A stretch of 6,508 bases of DNA. Source: an uncultured Collinsella sp. (GTDB lineage Bacteria; Actinomycetota; Coriobacteriia; Coriobacteriales; Coriobacteriaceae). The stretch is taken from assembly GCA_900552735.1 (NCBI GenBank), contig USBA01000110.1, forward strand, positions 1 through 6,508, in the 5' to 3' direction. A program made the position numbers and the translations under genes. The notes beneath the pieces were generated by a model, which was not told where the DNA came from, made no database searches, and saw only the letters and a list, made by a program, of their open reading frames with translations. Below, piece by piece: positions 1 to 5,533 of the stretch (the stretch's first letter is position 1; every line of letters begins with the position of its first letter).

Positions 1-670
1 TGGTCTCGGGGTTGCCGAACATGACACCGATCTTTTCACGCAGCTGGTTAATGAAGATGCACGTCGTGTTGGACTTGGACAGCGAACCGGCGAGCTTGCG
101 GAGCGCCTGGCTCATCAGGCGAGCCTGAAGACCGACGGTCGTGTCACCGATCTCTCCATCGATCTCGGCACGCGGGGTCAGCGCGGCGACGGAGTCGACG
201 ACGATGGCATCGATGGCGCCGGAACGCACGAGCATGTCAACGATCTCGAGCGCCTGCTCACCCGTATCAGGCTGGGAAATCAGCACCTCGTCGATATCCA
301 CGCCAATGCGCGCGGCATACGTGGGATCGAGCGCGTGCTCGGCATCGATAAATGCCACCACGCCACCCATTGCCTGGGCTTCGGCCAGGATCTCGAGCGA
401 AAGCGTCGTCTTACCGGAGGACTCAGGACCGTAAATCTCGACGATACGGCCGCGCGGCACACCGCCGATACCCAGAGCGGCATCGAGTGCAAGAGCGCCC
501 GTGGGGATGGCCTCGACCTCAAGCTCGGGGCCGCCGTCACCATACCTCATGATGGAGCCTTGACCGAACTTCTTCTCGATCTCGGCCTTGGTGGTAGCGA
601 TCATCTCGTCGCGCTCTTTACCCGTCGTGCGTGCATGAACGGTACGTACGGGACCTGAATTCTTGGCCAT
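1..670 (-). CDS. recA: RecA recombinase, N-terminal 223 residues (3' end outside window)
   Basis: RecA coats single-stranded DNA, carries out ATP-dependent homologous pairing and strand exchange, and as a filament triggers LexA self-cleavage in the SOS response. The visible protein reads from ATG at 670 and runs off the left edge without a stop. It shows Walker A GPESSGKTT (residues 81-89, Lys87), the catalytic-Glu region FIDAEHALDP (107-116), Walker B-type IVVDSVAAL (156-164), the L1-region stretch after it, and the start of loop L2 (NQLREKIGVMFGNPET, 208-223). The start is fixed by AGGAGG at 678-683, seven bases upstream. Lys87 corresponds to E. coli Lys72, so there is a basic N-terminal extension of about 15 residues. 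No intein or frameshift is visible in the part present. It has its own SOS-type promoter and is separated from cinA by 257 nt. Identification is secure; only the C-terminal domain is unseen. Confidence 0.98.
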   Translation of the reverse strand, partial: MAKNSGPVRTVHARTTGKERDEMIATTKAEIEKKFGQGSIMRYGDGGPELEVEAIPTGALALDAALGIGGVPRGRIVEIYGPESSGKTTLSLEILAEAQAMGGVVAFIDAEHALDPTYAARIGVDIDEVLISQPDTGEQALEIVDMLVRSGAIDAIVVDSVAALTPRAEIDGEIGDTTVGLQARLMSQALRKLAGSLSKSNTTCIFINQLREKIGVMFGNPET

Positions 671-677
671 GAATAGC

Positions 678-683
678 CCTCCT
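678..683 (-). promoter_or_regulatory. Shine-Dalgarno of recA
   Basis: AGGAGG lies seven bases before the recA ATG. It is the strongest ribosome binding site in the window and decides the recA start in favour of the ATG at 670 rather than the internal Met23. Confidence 0.9.
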
Positions 684-700
684 CTTAACAACCTGAAACG

Positions 701-729
701 ATAATAAACGAACGGCTGTTCGTGGTCAA
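701..729 (-). promoter_or_regulatory. recA promoter, sigma-70/SigA type
   Basis: On the minus strand a -35 box TTGACC (724-729) is followed by a 17-base spacer (707-723) and a -10 box TATTAT (701-706). Each hexamer differs from consensus at one position and the spacing is optimal. Transcription would start near position 694, leaving a leader of about 24 nt that contains the AGGAGG ribosome binding site. The SOS box fills almost the whole spacer, so bound repressor would directly block RNA polymerase. The start point is inferred. Confidence 0.87.
709..722 (-). promoter_or_regulatory. LexA SOS box (CGAAC-N4-GTTCG) in the recA promoter
   Basis: The 14-base palindrome reads CGAACAGCCGTTCG on the minus strand and CGAACGGCTGTTCG on the plus strand. 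It exactly fits the Gram-positive/actinobacterial LexA operator CGAAC-N4-GTTCG. It lies wholly inside the 17-base spacer between the -35 and -10 hexamers, where LexA should repress and RecA-stimulated LexA cleavage should induce. I noticed no second copy elsewhere in the window. No lexA gene is visible here, so the regulator itself is inferred. Confidence 0.92.
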
Positions 730-768
730 CCGTTCAGATTCATCATATGCACCCGTACATTCCAAAAC

Positions 769-801
769 CCGACCAAACGCCGACCAATCACCGACCAAAC
801 G
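769..801. repeat. Three tandem 11-bp direct repeats upstream of recA
   Basis: On the plus strand the units are CCGACCAAACG (769-779), CCGACCAATCA (780-790) and CCGACCAAACG (791-801). Units one and three are identical and the middle one differs at the last three positions. A degenerate continuation (CTTGACCGTGC) may follow at 802-812. The array lies about 40-72 bp upstream of the recA -35 box. The 11-bp period is close to one helical turn, so each copy faces nearly the same side of the DNA. This could be an activator or repressor site, but the function is unknown. Confidence 0.75.
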
Positions 802-896
802 CTTGACCGTGCCAATCACAAATACGACCGCTCGAACAAATTTAGGCCATATACCAGCGCAAACACCAATACCGTCAAAGGTCCCTATCTCCACAA

Positions 897-920
897 TTAA
901 GGGGCCCTAAGGCCCCTTAA
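897..920 (-). terminator. Rho-independent-like terminator after cinA
   Basis: A perfect inverted repeat, TTAAGGGGCC (897-906) and GGCCCCTTAA (911-920), has a 4-nt loop. It begins 7 nt past the cinA stop. On the minus strand the GC core GGGGCC/GGCCCC is followed by TTAATTGT, a short imperfect U-tract, so termination is plausible but perhaps not complete. The stem is symmetric and no gene on the plus strand faces it, so the working direction is taken to be that of cinA. Confidence 0.75.
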
Positions 921-927
921 ACCACGT

Positions 928-1464
928 CTATTCCATAGAATTGAGCACGCGGACAATGCACTCCAAAGCCTCCGCGACCGCATAGGCCCGAACGCACGAC
1001 CGATCGCCCTCATAATGACAACGTGCAGACTCGACAACCGGCGCTCCCCCATCGGCCGCGCGATACGCCCAGCCAATATAGAACGTGCCGGCAGGGTCTT
1101 GCTCGGTGCCACCACCGGGCCCAGCGTAGCCCGTTGCGCTTACGGCAATATCGCTCTGATAGAGTTCAAGCGAGCCCGCGGCCATCTCGCGCGCCGTCTG
1201 ATGCGACACGGCACTAAACCGATCGAGCGTTTCCTGCTCGACGCCGAGCACGCGATGTTTGATCTCATCGCAGTAGGTCACCGCACCGCCACGAAGCACC
1301 GCCGAGGCACCCGGGATATCGGCAATCGTCGAGGCGATCATGCCCGCCGTCAGCGACTCCGCCGTCGACACCGTCACACCACGGGCACTCGCGCGCTCGA
1401 CAATATCGCGCGCCAACTCCTCGTTGTTTGCGGTGATCTGCAAATAAGACTCCGTCATACCCAC
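928..1464 (-). CDS. CinA C-terminal-domain protein, NMN amidohydrolase (PncC-like)
   Basis: The 178-residue protein matches the CinA C-terminal (PncC) family. PncC enzymes deamidate nicotinamide mononucleotide to nicotinate mononucleotide and ammonia, recycling the NMN made by NAD-dependent DNA ligase and other NAD consumers. Family motifs seen are TAESLTAG (residues 34-41, conserved Ser37), GGAVTY followed by Lys69 (59-69), and ATGYAGPGGGT (110-120). Length is normal for the stand-alone form. The N-terminal molybdopterin-binding-like domain of full CinA is absent: pgsA ends just upstream and leaves no room for it. The start is uncertain. GTG at 1464 gives Met-Gly-Met and has a weak TAGG upstream, while ATG at 1458 (MTESYL) is equally possible; neither has a good ribosome binding site. 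The gene is 6 nt from pgsA and is probably last in the operon. Activity is inferred from the family. Confidence 0.92.
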   Translation of the reverse strand: MGMTESYLQITANNEELARDIVERASARGVTVSTAESLTAGMIASTIADIPGASAVLRGGAVTYCDEIKHRVLGVEQETLDRFSAVSHQTAREMAAGSLELYQSDIAVSATGYAGPGGGTEQDPAGTFYIGWAYRAADGGAPVVESARCHYEGDRSCVRAYAVAEALECIVRVLNSME

Positions 1465-1470
1465 CAGGAC

Positions 1471-2109
1471 CTAGACCGAAAAGACGATCTTACGGCAGTT
1501 CCAGAAGTACTGGGCACCCGAGACAATGGTCAAAATCACGGCGATGACGTACAGGAAGCGCGACACCGAATAGACACCGAGCAGCAGCGACACCGGCCCC
1601 AGCTGAAGACCGGCCATCGCAAAGACGCACAGATAGCCGCAGATAGAGACCATCGTGGTCGCCGTCTTATACTTGCCGAGCTTATCGGCGGCAACGACCA
1701 CACCGGCAGCACTTGCGACCATACGAAGGGCGCTCACCAACAGCTCACGGAACAGGATAATGAACACGGACCACACGGTCACCGCGCCAAAATCCAGGAA
1801 CAGCAGCAGGGCCGAGAACACCAGCAGCTTGTCGGCGATGGGGTCCAAGAACTTGCCGAAATCGGTGATCTCGTTGCGCGAGCGTGCCAAATAACCGTCG
1901 ACCTTATCGGTGCACGACAGGATCACATACAGAATGAAGGCAGCGGCGGCGAGCGGGCCGTCGAAGGTGCTCCAATCTGTACCGGCAACACTCGTGTGAG
2001 AAAGCGCCGAAACGATCATGAACACCGGGATAAAGACGATGCGAACGCACGTCACGATGTTGGCGGGCGTCCAAACACTCGTCAGTTCCTTATTACTCTC
2101 GTTTGCCAC
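1471..2109 (-). CDS. pgsA: CDP-diacylglycerol--glycerol-3-phosphate 3-phosphatidyltransferase
   Basis: PgsA transfers a phosphatidyl group from CDP-diacylglycerol to glycerol-3-phosphate in the membrane, making phosphatidylglycerol phosphate, the committed step to phosphatidylglycerol and cardiolipin. The complete CDP-alcohol phosphatidyltransferase motif is present: Asp68, Asp71-Gly72, Ala75-Arg76, Gly85, Asp89 and Asp93 in the D-x2-DG-x2-AR-x8-G-x3-D-x3-D pattern. Further PgsA-like marks are Arg121-Glu122 and GKYKT (145-149). Several hydrophobic membrane segments occur, roughly at 18-37, 53-67, 95-120, 150-170 and 178-200. Length (212 aa) is slightly above the usual 180-200, owing to the N-terminus and the loop near 38-50. 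It starts with GTG. The Shine-Dalgarno AGGAGA (2115-2120) overlaps the rimO stop codon and lies five bases from the start, suggesting translational coupling. Its position before cinA and recA is the common Gram-positive arrangement and supports PgsA over other family members. Confidence 0.95.
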   Translation of the reverse strand: MANESNKELTSVWTPANIVTCVRIVFIPVFMIVSALSHTSVAGTDWSTFDGPLAAAAFILYVILSCTDKVDGYLARSRNEITDFGKFLDPIADKLLVFSALLLFLDFGAVTVWSVFIILFRELLVSALRMVASAAGVVVAADKLGKYKTATTMVSICGYLCVFAMAGLQLGPVSLLLGVYSVSRFLYVIAVILTIVSGAQYFWNCRKIVFSV

Positions 2110-2118
2110 GACGCTCTC

Positions 2119-3468
2119 CTACTCCACAACATGACCGATAAGCTCATAGCAGAAGCTATCGGTAAACTCGACAGTCAGAATATCGCCCACGGACGCCTCG
2201 CTGGCGTCCAGATGCACCGCGCCATCGGAATCGGGCGCCTGGAACCAGGCGTGACCGATCAGCTCGGCGCCGTCCTCGGTCTCCTCGATGCCATCGACGA
2301 TCACCTGGGCGCGCTCACCCACATGGGCTGCCGTGGCGGCAAAACCGAGCGACTCGGCCAGATCCATGGCCTCCTGGGCGCGCTCGAGCTTAACCTCCTC
2401 ATCGACCTGGCCTTCCATCTTGGCGGCCAGGCTGCCCTCCTCACGCGAGTAGGCGAAAACGCTCGTGTAGTCAAAGCCAACGGTGTCCATAAAGTCGATA
2501 AGGTCGCGGAACTCGTCGTCGGTCTCGGTCGGGAAGCCGACCATGGCCGTGGAGCGAATCACGATGCCGGGGATGCGCTCGCGAAGGTCGCGGAACAGAT
2601 CCTCGAGCTCCTGGCGCGAACCGGAGCGACGCATGGCCTTGAGGATGCGCGCGTCGCAGTGCTGCACGGGGATATCGATATAGGGAAGCACCTCGGGCGT
2701 ATCGCGAATCGTCTCGATAAGCTCGTCGGTCATGCCCTCAGGCTGCAGATAGAGCACGCGGACCCAGACGTTGTGCGGGCGCACGGCCTCGGCGACGGCA
2801 CGCAGCAACTGCGCCAGATTGCGCGGCGAGCCCTCGGCGACGTCCTCGTCGGCAAAGTCGGTGCCCCAAATGCCCGTGTCCTGGCCGATCAGCACGATCT
2901 CGCGTACGCCGCCGGCAACCAGGTCGCGCACCTCGGAGATAATGCTCTCGGCACTACGCGAATGATAGCGACCGCGAATGTAGGGGATCATGCAGAAGCT
3001 GCAAAAACGATTACAGCCATCGGAAATCTTGACGTAGGCAACGGCGCCCTCGACGGTACGCTTGACCTGCGGGATATAGGCCGCGATCTCGCGCTCCACG
3101 CCCAGTACGCCATCGATGACAGAGACGATACCGTCTTCCTCATCGGCCTTCACAAAGGCCGCGACCTCGGGAAGCTCGTCGGGCAGGTCGTCGCCGTAAC
3201 GAGACGGCACGCAACCGCACATGACGATGGGGCAGGCGCGAACGCCGTCCTGCACCTCGTTAGCGAGCTCGAGCGTGGTCTCGATGCTCTCGGACGTCGC
3301 CGAGGCGAGAAACGAGCACGTGTTGACGATGGCGATATCGGCATCCTGCGGATTGAATGCCTCCTCGTAGCCCGCAGCGGTCAAAAGAGAACGCATGCGG
3401 TCGGTATCGACCTCGTTCTTGGCGCAGCCAAGCGTGATATAGAGTACAGAACCCAACGGAGTATCCAT
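2119..3468 (-). CDS. rimO: Ribosomal protein S12 methylthiotransferase RimO
   Basis: RimO is a radical-SAM enzyme that adds a methylthio group to the beta-carbon of a conserved aspartate of ribosomal protein S12. The 449-residue protein has the methylthiotransferase N-terminal domain with three cluster cysteines (Cys15 in LGCAKNEVD, Cys51 in NTCSF, Cys86 in CGC). The radical-SAM core follows with Cys152-x3-Cys156-x2-Cys159 in SDGCNRFCSFC, then IPYIRGRYHSR, and a C-terminal TRAM-like domain (about 380-447). The LGCAKN and IPYIRG motifs and overall length fit RimO better than MiaB or MtaB. The start is ATG at 3468. The nearest Shine-Dalgarno-like AAAGGA (3481-3486) lies 12 bases upstream, longer than usual, so translation may be modest or partly coupled to yajQ 26 nt upstream. 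The stop codon is embedded in the pgsA ribosome binding site. Confidence 0.96.
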   Translation of the reverse strand: MDTPLGSVLYITLGCAKNEVDTDRMRSLLTAAGYEEAFNPQDADIAIVNTCSFLASATSESIETTLELANEVQDGVRACPIVMCGCVPSRYGDDLPDELPEVAAFVKADEEDGIVSVIDGVLGVEREIAAYIPQVKRTVEGAVAYVKISDGCNRFCSFCMIPYIRGRYHSRSAESIISEVRDLVAGGVREIVLIGQDTGIWGTDFADEDVAEGSPRNLAQLLRAVAEAVRPHNVWVRVLYLQPEGMTDELIETIRDTPEVLPYIDIPVQHCDARILKAMRRSGSRQELEDLFRDLRERIPGIVIRSTAMVGFPTETDDEFRDLIDFMDTVGFDYTSVFAYSREEGSLAAKMEGQVDEEVKLERAQEAMDLAESLGFAATAAHVGERAQVIVDGIEETEDGAELIGHAWFQAPDSDGAVHLDASEASVGDILTVEFTDSFCYELIGHVVE

Positions 3469-3494
3469 GTTGGAGAGCGGTCCTTTCGAGTAAA

Positions 3495-3992
3495 TTAGCG
3501 ATAGTTGGTAAACTGCAGCGGCTGGCCGTAGTCCTGGTCGCGCAGGAACTGAATCACCGTCTGAAGCGCATCCTTAGAGGCCGAGGTAACGCGCAGCTTA
3601 TCGGCCTCGATGGTCACCTTGACCTTGAGCTTTTGATCCTTGATGTCCTTATTGATCTTCTTGGCGGTCGCCTGGTCAATGCCCTCGACGATATGACCGA
3701 GCACGCGCACGGTACCGCCCGAAGCCGCCTGCGGCGCGTCCCAAGAGACAGCCTTGAGGTCGATGCCGCGCTTGATGAGCTTAGAGCTCAACACGTCGAT
3801 GATCTGCTTGGAGACAAAATCGGCCGGGGCATTGATCGTAAAGAGCTTGTCGCCCTTCGAAAGCTCGATGGTGGCGCCGGAGTCCTTGAGGTCATAGCGC
3901 TGAGAGATCTCGCGGGTGGTCTGTTGGAAGGCGTTATCGACCTCCTGCATATTGACCTCGGACACAACGTCGAAGCTGGAATCTTTAGCCAT
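3495..3992 (-). CDS. yajQ: YajQ family nucleotide-binding protein (DUF520)
   Basis: YajQ proteins are small cytosolic proteins with two ferredoxin-like domains. Some members bind nucleotides or RNA in vitro, and proteobacterial members bind cyclic di-GMP and act as effectors; the role in this lineage is unknown. The 165-residue product has the family's usual length and features: an N-terminal DSSFDVVSEV, RYDLKDS (32-38), a central VRVLGHIVEGID, the basic AKKINKDIKDQKLKVKV stretch, and the characteristic C-terminus LRDQDYGQPLQFTNYR (150-165). The start is ATG at 3992 with AAAGGAAG (3997-4004) placed well. It lies between the rodZ-like gene and rimO with 26-nt gaps on both sides, so it is probably co-transcribed with them. 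Family assignment is secure; c-di-GMP binding here is not established. Confidence 0.95.
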   Translation of the reverse strand: MAKDSSFDVVSEVNMQEVDNAFQQTTREISQRYDLKDSGATIELSKGDKLFTINAPADFVSKQIIDVLSSKLIKRGIDLKAVSWDAPQAASGGTVRVLGHIVEGIDQATAKKINKDIKDQKLKVKVTIEADKLRVTSASKDALQTVIQFLRDQDYGQPLQFTNYR

Positions 3993-4018
3993 GGTTCTTC
4001 CTTTCGGTACGGGGAGCC

Positions 4019-5533
4019 TTAGTAGCTGTCGTACGAATAGTCATCTGAATCGTTTGCTGTCTGGCCATCGGATGCCGTGTCGGTGCCGTCGGCAGATTGG
4101 GCGTCGGTGCCGTCGGTAGACTGGGGGTCGGTGCCGTCTGCAGTATCGGTGCCGTCGGCACTCTCGCCGTCTTCGGAGTCAGTGGTCTCCTTCTTGGGAA
4201 CGGTAATGGTCACGCGCGCCACGCCCGATGTCTTGGTGTCGTAGCGAACCTTTTCACCGTTCTTGGTAACCGTAACATCGGAGGGCTTGGACGTGGTGAT
4301 CTCGATCGAGGACTCAGGCGTGTACTCCTGCTCAAAGGGGCCAGTCGCCTGGGCTCCATAGACCGACTTGCCATCGACCTTGACCTCAATCCAGGCGGTC
4401 TTTCCCTTGGCAACGGAGACCTTGACCTTGATGACCTCGTCCTCTTTCTTTTTCGCGTTCGCCTTGGCGGCATCGGAATCGGCAGAATCCGTCGCCTCGT
4501 CGGTGCCTTCATCCTCGTCAACAGATTCGGTCTTCTTGGAAGACTTCTTGGTCGTCGTCTTGGTGGCCGCGGGCGTCTCGGGCGTCGACTCGGGTGCAGA
4601 AGAGCCGCAGCCACGCAAGAGAACCACGATGAGCAAAATCAGCAGCAGCGCAACAGCACCGATGCCAGCGTAAACGACACGCGGATCGAGTCCGTTGTTC
4701 TGGGAGTCGCGCCCGCCGCTGCGTGCGCGACTGGAGCCGCCACGGCCATTCCCCTGCGGCATGCGGGCGCGACTGCTATCGGGACGACCACGATAGCCGC
4801 CGTGGCTCTGCGAGCCGCGCTGGCCCGAACGCGGCGCAAGCTCGCCACGGTTCTGATAGCCACGCTGGCCAGAGCGAGGCGCCGAAGAGCGCTGACCGTA
4901 AGGCTGCGATTGCGAACGGAGGCGCGGCGTCACCTGCGTGGTATCGGCGTCGGCATATCCACCGTGGGAACGCCCGGCAGAAACTCCGCGAAAACCACGA
5001 CCGGAGTAGCCACCGTCGCCGTAACCGGCGCGGGGATCGCGACTCAACCCGCGAGCGGCGGGAAGCGCACGGTCATCCGGCATGGGCGTACTGCGGAAGC
5101 GATCTCGCTGAGAACGAATCTCCTCGCTGGAGCCCGTCTCGGTGATATAGCCCGCCTGCGGAGGGCGCTGGCCATACCGCGTCGAGCGACCACCCTGAAC
5201 CATCAGAAAGCGTCCGTTATCGACCGACGAACGCGAGTTAACGTAGCCGGCAGCATCCTGAAAACGACCGCCCCGCTGCGAGGTCTCGCGTTCATATGCC
5301 ATGAGGTCATCAAAATAAGCGTTGACGACCTCGCGAGGGTTAAGCCCCAAAAAGCGTGCATAGCTCGAAATCATGCCCTGCGCATAGCCGCGCGGGGGCA
5401 TCGATGCAAAGTTACCGGTCTCGAAAAACTCGATGATCTGCGGCCTGATTTTGATGGTGTTGGCGACCTGCTGGATGGAAAGGCCCATCCGGCGACGCTG
5501 CTCGAGCAGCATGTCACCAAAGCGTGCAGCCAT
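4019..5533 (-). CDS. rodZ: RodZ-like helix-turn-helix transmembrane protein with Arg/Gly-rich linker
   Basis: RodZ proteins join a cytoplasmic Xre-like HTH to an extracytoplasmic beta domain and support cell shape by linking MreB-type elongation machinery to the envelope. In this 504-residue protein the HTH_25-type domain covers about 5-75 (GLSIQQVANTIKI, PRGYAQGMISSYARFLGL). Next comes a very long Arg/Gly/Ser/Tyr/Gln-rich, presumably disordered linker (about 85-283), one transmembrane helix (about 287-306), a Thr/Lys then Asp/Glu-rich stalk (311-363), a RodZ C-terminal (DUF4115-like) domain (about 366-447, with WIEV and VTKNGEKV), and an acidic tail (450-504) carrying four DGTD motifs. Many RodZ proteins are 250-350 aa, so the linker and tail account for the extra length. 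The ATG overlaps the ftsK stop by one base (TGATG), and GGAGG (5540-5544) precedes it by six. Whether this lineage has MreB cannot be told, so the role is inferred from architecture. Confidence 0.88.
   Translation of the reverse strand: MAARFGDMLLEQRRRMGLSIQQVANTIKIRPQIIEFFETGNFASMPPRGYAQGMISSYARFLGLNPREVVNAYFDDLMAYERETSQRGGRFQDAAGYVNSRSSVDNGRFLMVQGGRSTRYGQRPPQAGYITETGSSEEIRSQRDRFRSTPMPDDRALPAARGLSRDPRAGYGDGGYSGRGFRGVSAGRSHGGYADADTTQVTPRLRSQSQPYGQRSSAPRSGQRGYQNRGELAPRSGQRGSQSHGGYRGRPDSSRARMPQGNGRGGSSRARSGGRDSQNNGLDPRVVYAGIGAVALLLILLIVVLLRGCGSSAPESTPETPAATKTTTKKSSKKTESVDEDEGTDEATDSADSDAAKANAKKKEDEVIKVKVSVAKGKTAWIEVKVDGKSVYGAQATGPFEQEYTPESSIEITTSKPSDVTVTKNGEKVRYDTKTSGVARVTITVPKKETTDSEDGESADGTDTADGTDPQSTDGTDAQSADGTDTASDGQTANDSDDYSYDSY
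4080..4160 (-). repeat. Degenerate tandem repeat encoding DGTD motifs in the RodZ-like tail
   Basis: On the plus strand the core TCGGTGCCGTC recurs at 4080, 4104, 4128 and 4146. The first two units are 24 bp apart and closely similar, the third is 24 bp on, and the last is 18 bp further. In the protein this gives four DGTD motifs (residues 460-463, 466-469, 474-477, 482-485) separated by Ala/Ser/Gln/Thr. All units keep the reading frame. Such repeats change length easily by slippage, so copy number may vary between strains. Confidence 0.85.
4814..4882 (-). repeat. Duplicated APRSGQRG segment in the RodZ-like linker
   Basis: Residues 218-225 (4859-4882) and 233-240 (4814-4837) are both APRSGQRG, each followed by Tyr/Ser-Gln (APRSGQRGYQ, APRSGQRGSQ). 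The copies are 45 bp apart and similar at the DNA level with synonymous changes. This points to an old in-frame duplication within the Arg/Gly-rich linker. Confidence 0.75.

Larger units (their letters stand above)
671..927. other. cinA-recA intergenic region
   Basis: This 257-nt stretch is the only sizeable non-coding gap in the window. It holds the cinA terminator hairpin (897-920), three 11-bp repeats (769-801), and the recA promoter, SOS box and ribosome binding site (678-729). Between 812 and 896 I see nothing convincing. Small open frames cross it on both strands (722-910 plus, 685-894 minus), but neither has a ribosome binding site or a recognisable product. It looks more AT-rich than the flanking genes, as expected for regulatory DNA. 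Confidence 0.8.

Noticed and set aside
831..844. CTCGAACAAATTTA as a second SOS box near the cinA side of the intergenic region.
   Set aside because: Only one half-site (CGAAC) matches; the partner half is TTTAG instead of GTTCG.
685..894. A 69-codon minus-strand open frame in the cinA-recA gap, starting with GTG.
   Set aside because: It overlaps the recA promoter, SOS box and part of the ribosome binding region. It begins right after the terminator without a Shine-Dalgarno, and part of its sequence is just the translated 11-bp repeats.
722..910. A 62-codon plus-strand open frame in the cinA-recA gap.
   Set aside because: No ribosome binding site, no promoter in that direction and no recognisable protein; it runs through the repeats and into the terminator stem.
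1015..3498. An 827-codon open frame on the plus strand, antisense to cinA, pgsA and rimO.
   Set aside because: It crosses three well-identified genes and their junctions, has no ribosome binding site or recognisable domain, and its composition (rich in R, H, D, G, A, L) is what the complement of GC-biased codons produces. It is a shadow of codon bias, though unusually long.
4604..4680. Possible lipoprotein signal (LLRGCG after a hydrophobic stretch) in the RodZ-like protein.
   Set aside because: The hydrophobic helix is internal (residues about 287-306) after a long cytoplasmic domain, and Arg lies directly before the Gly-Cys, so it is not a lipobox but a single-pass transmembrane helix.
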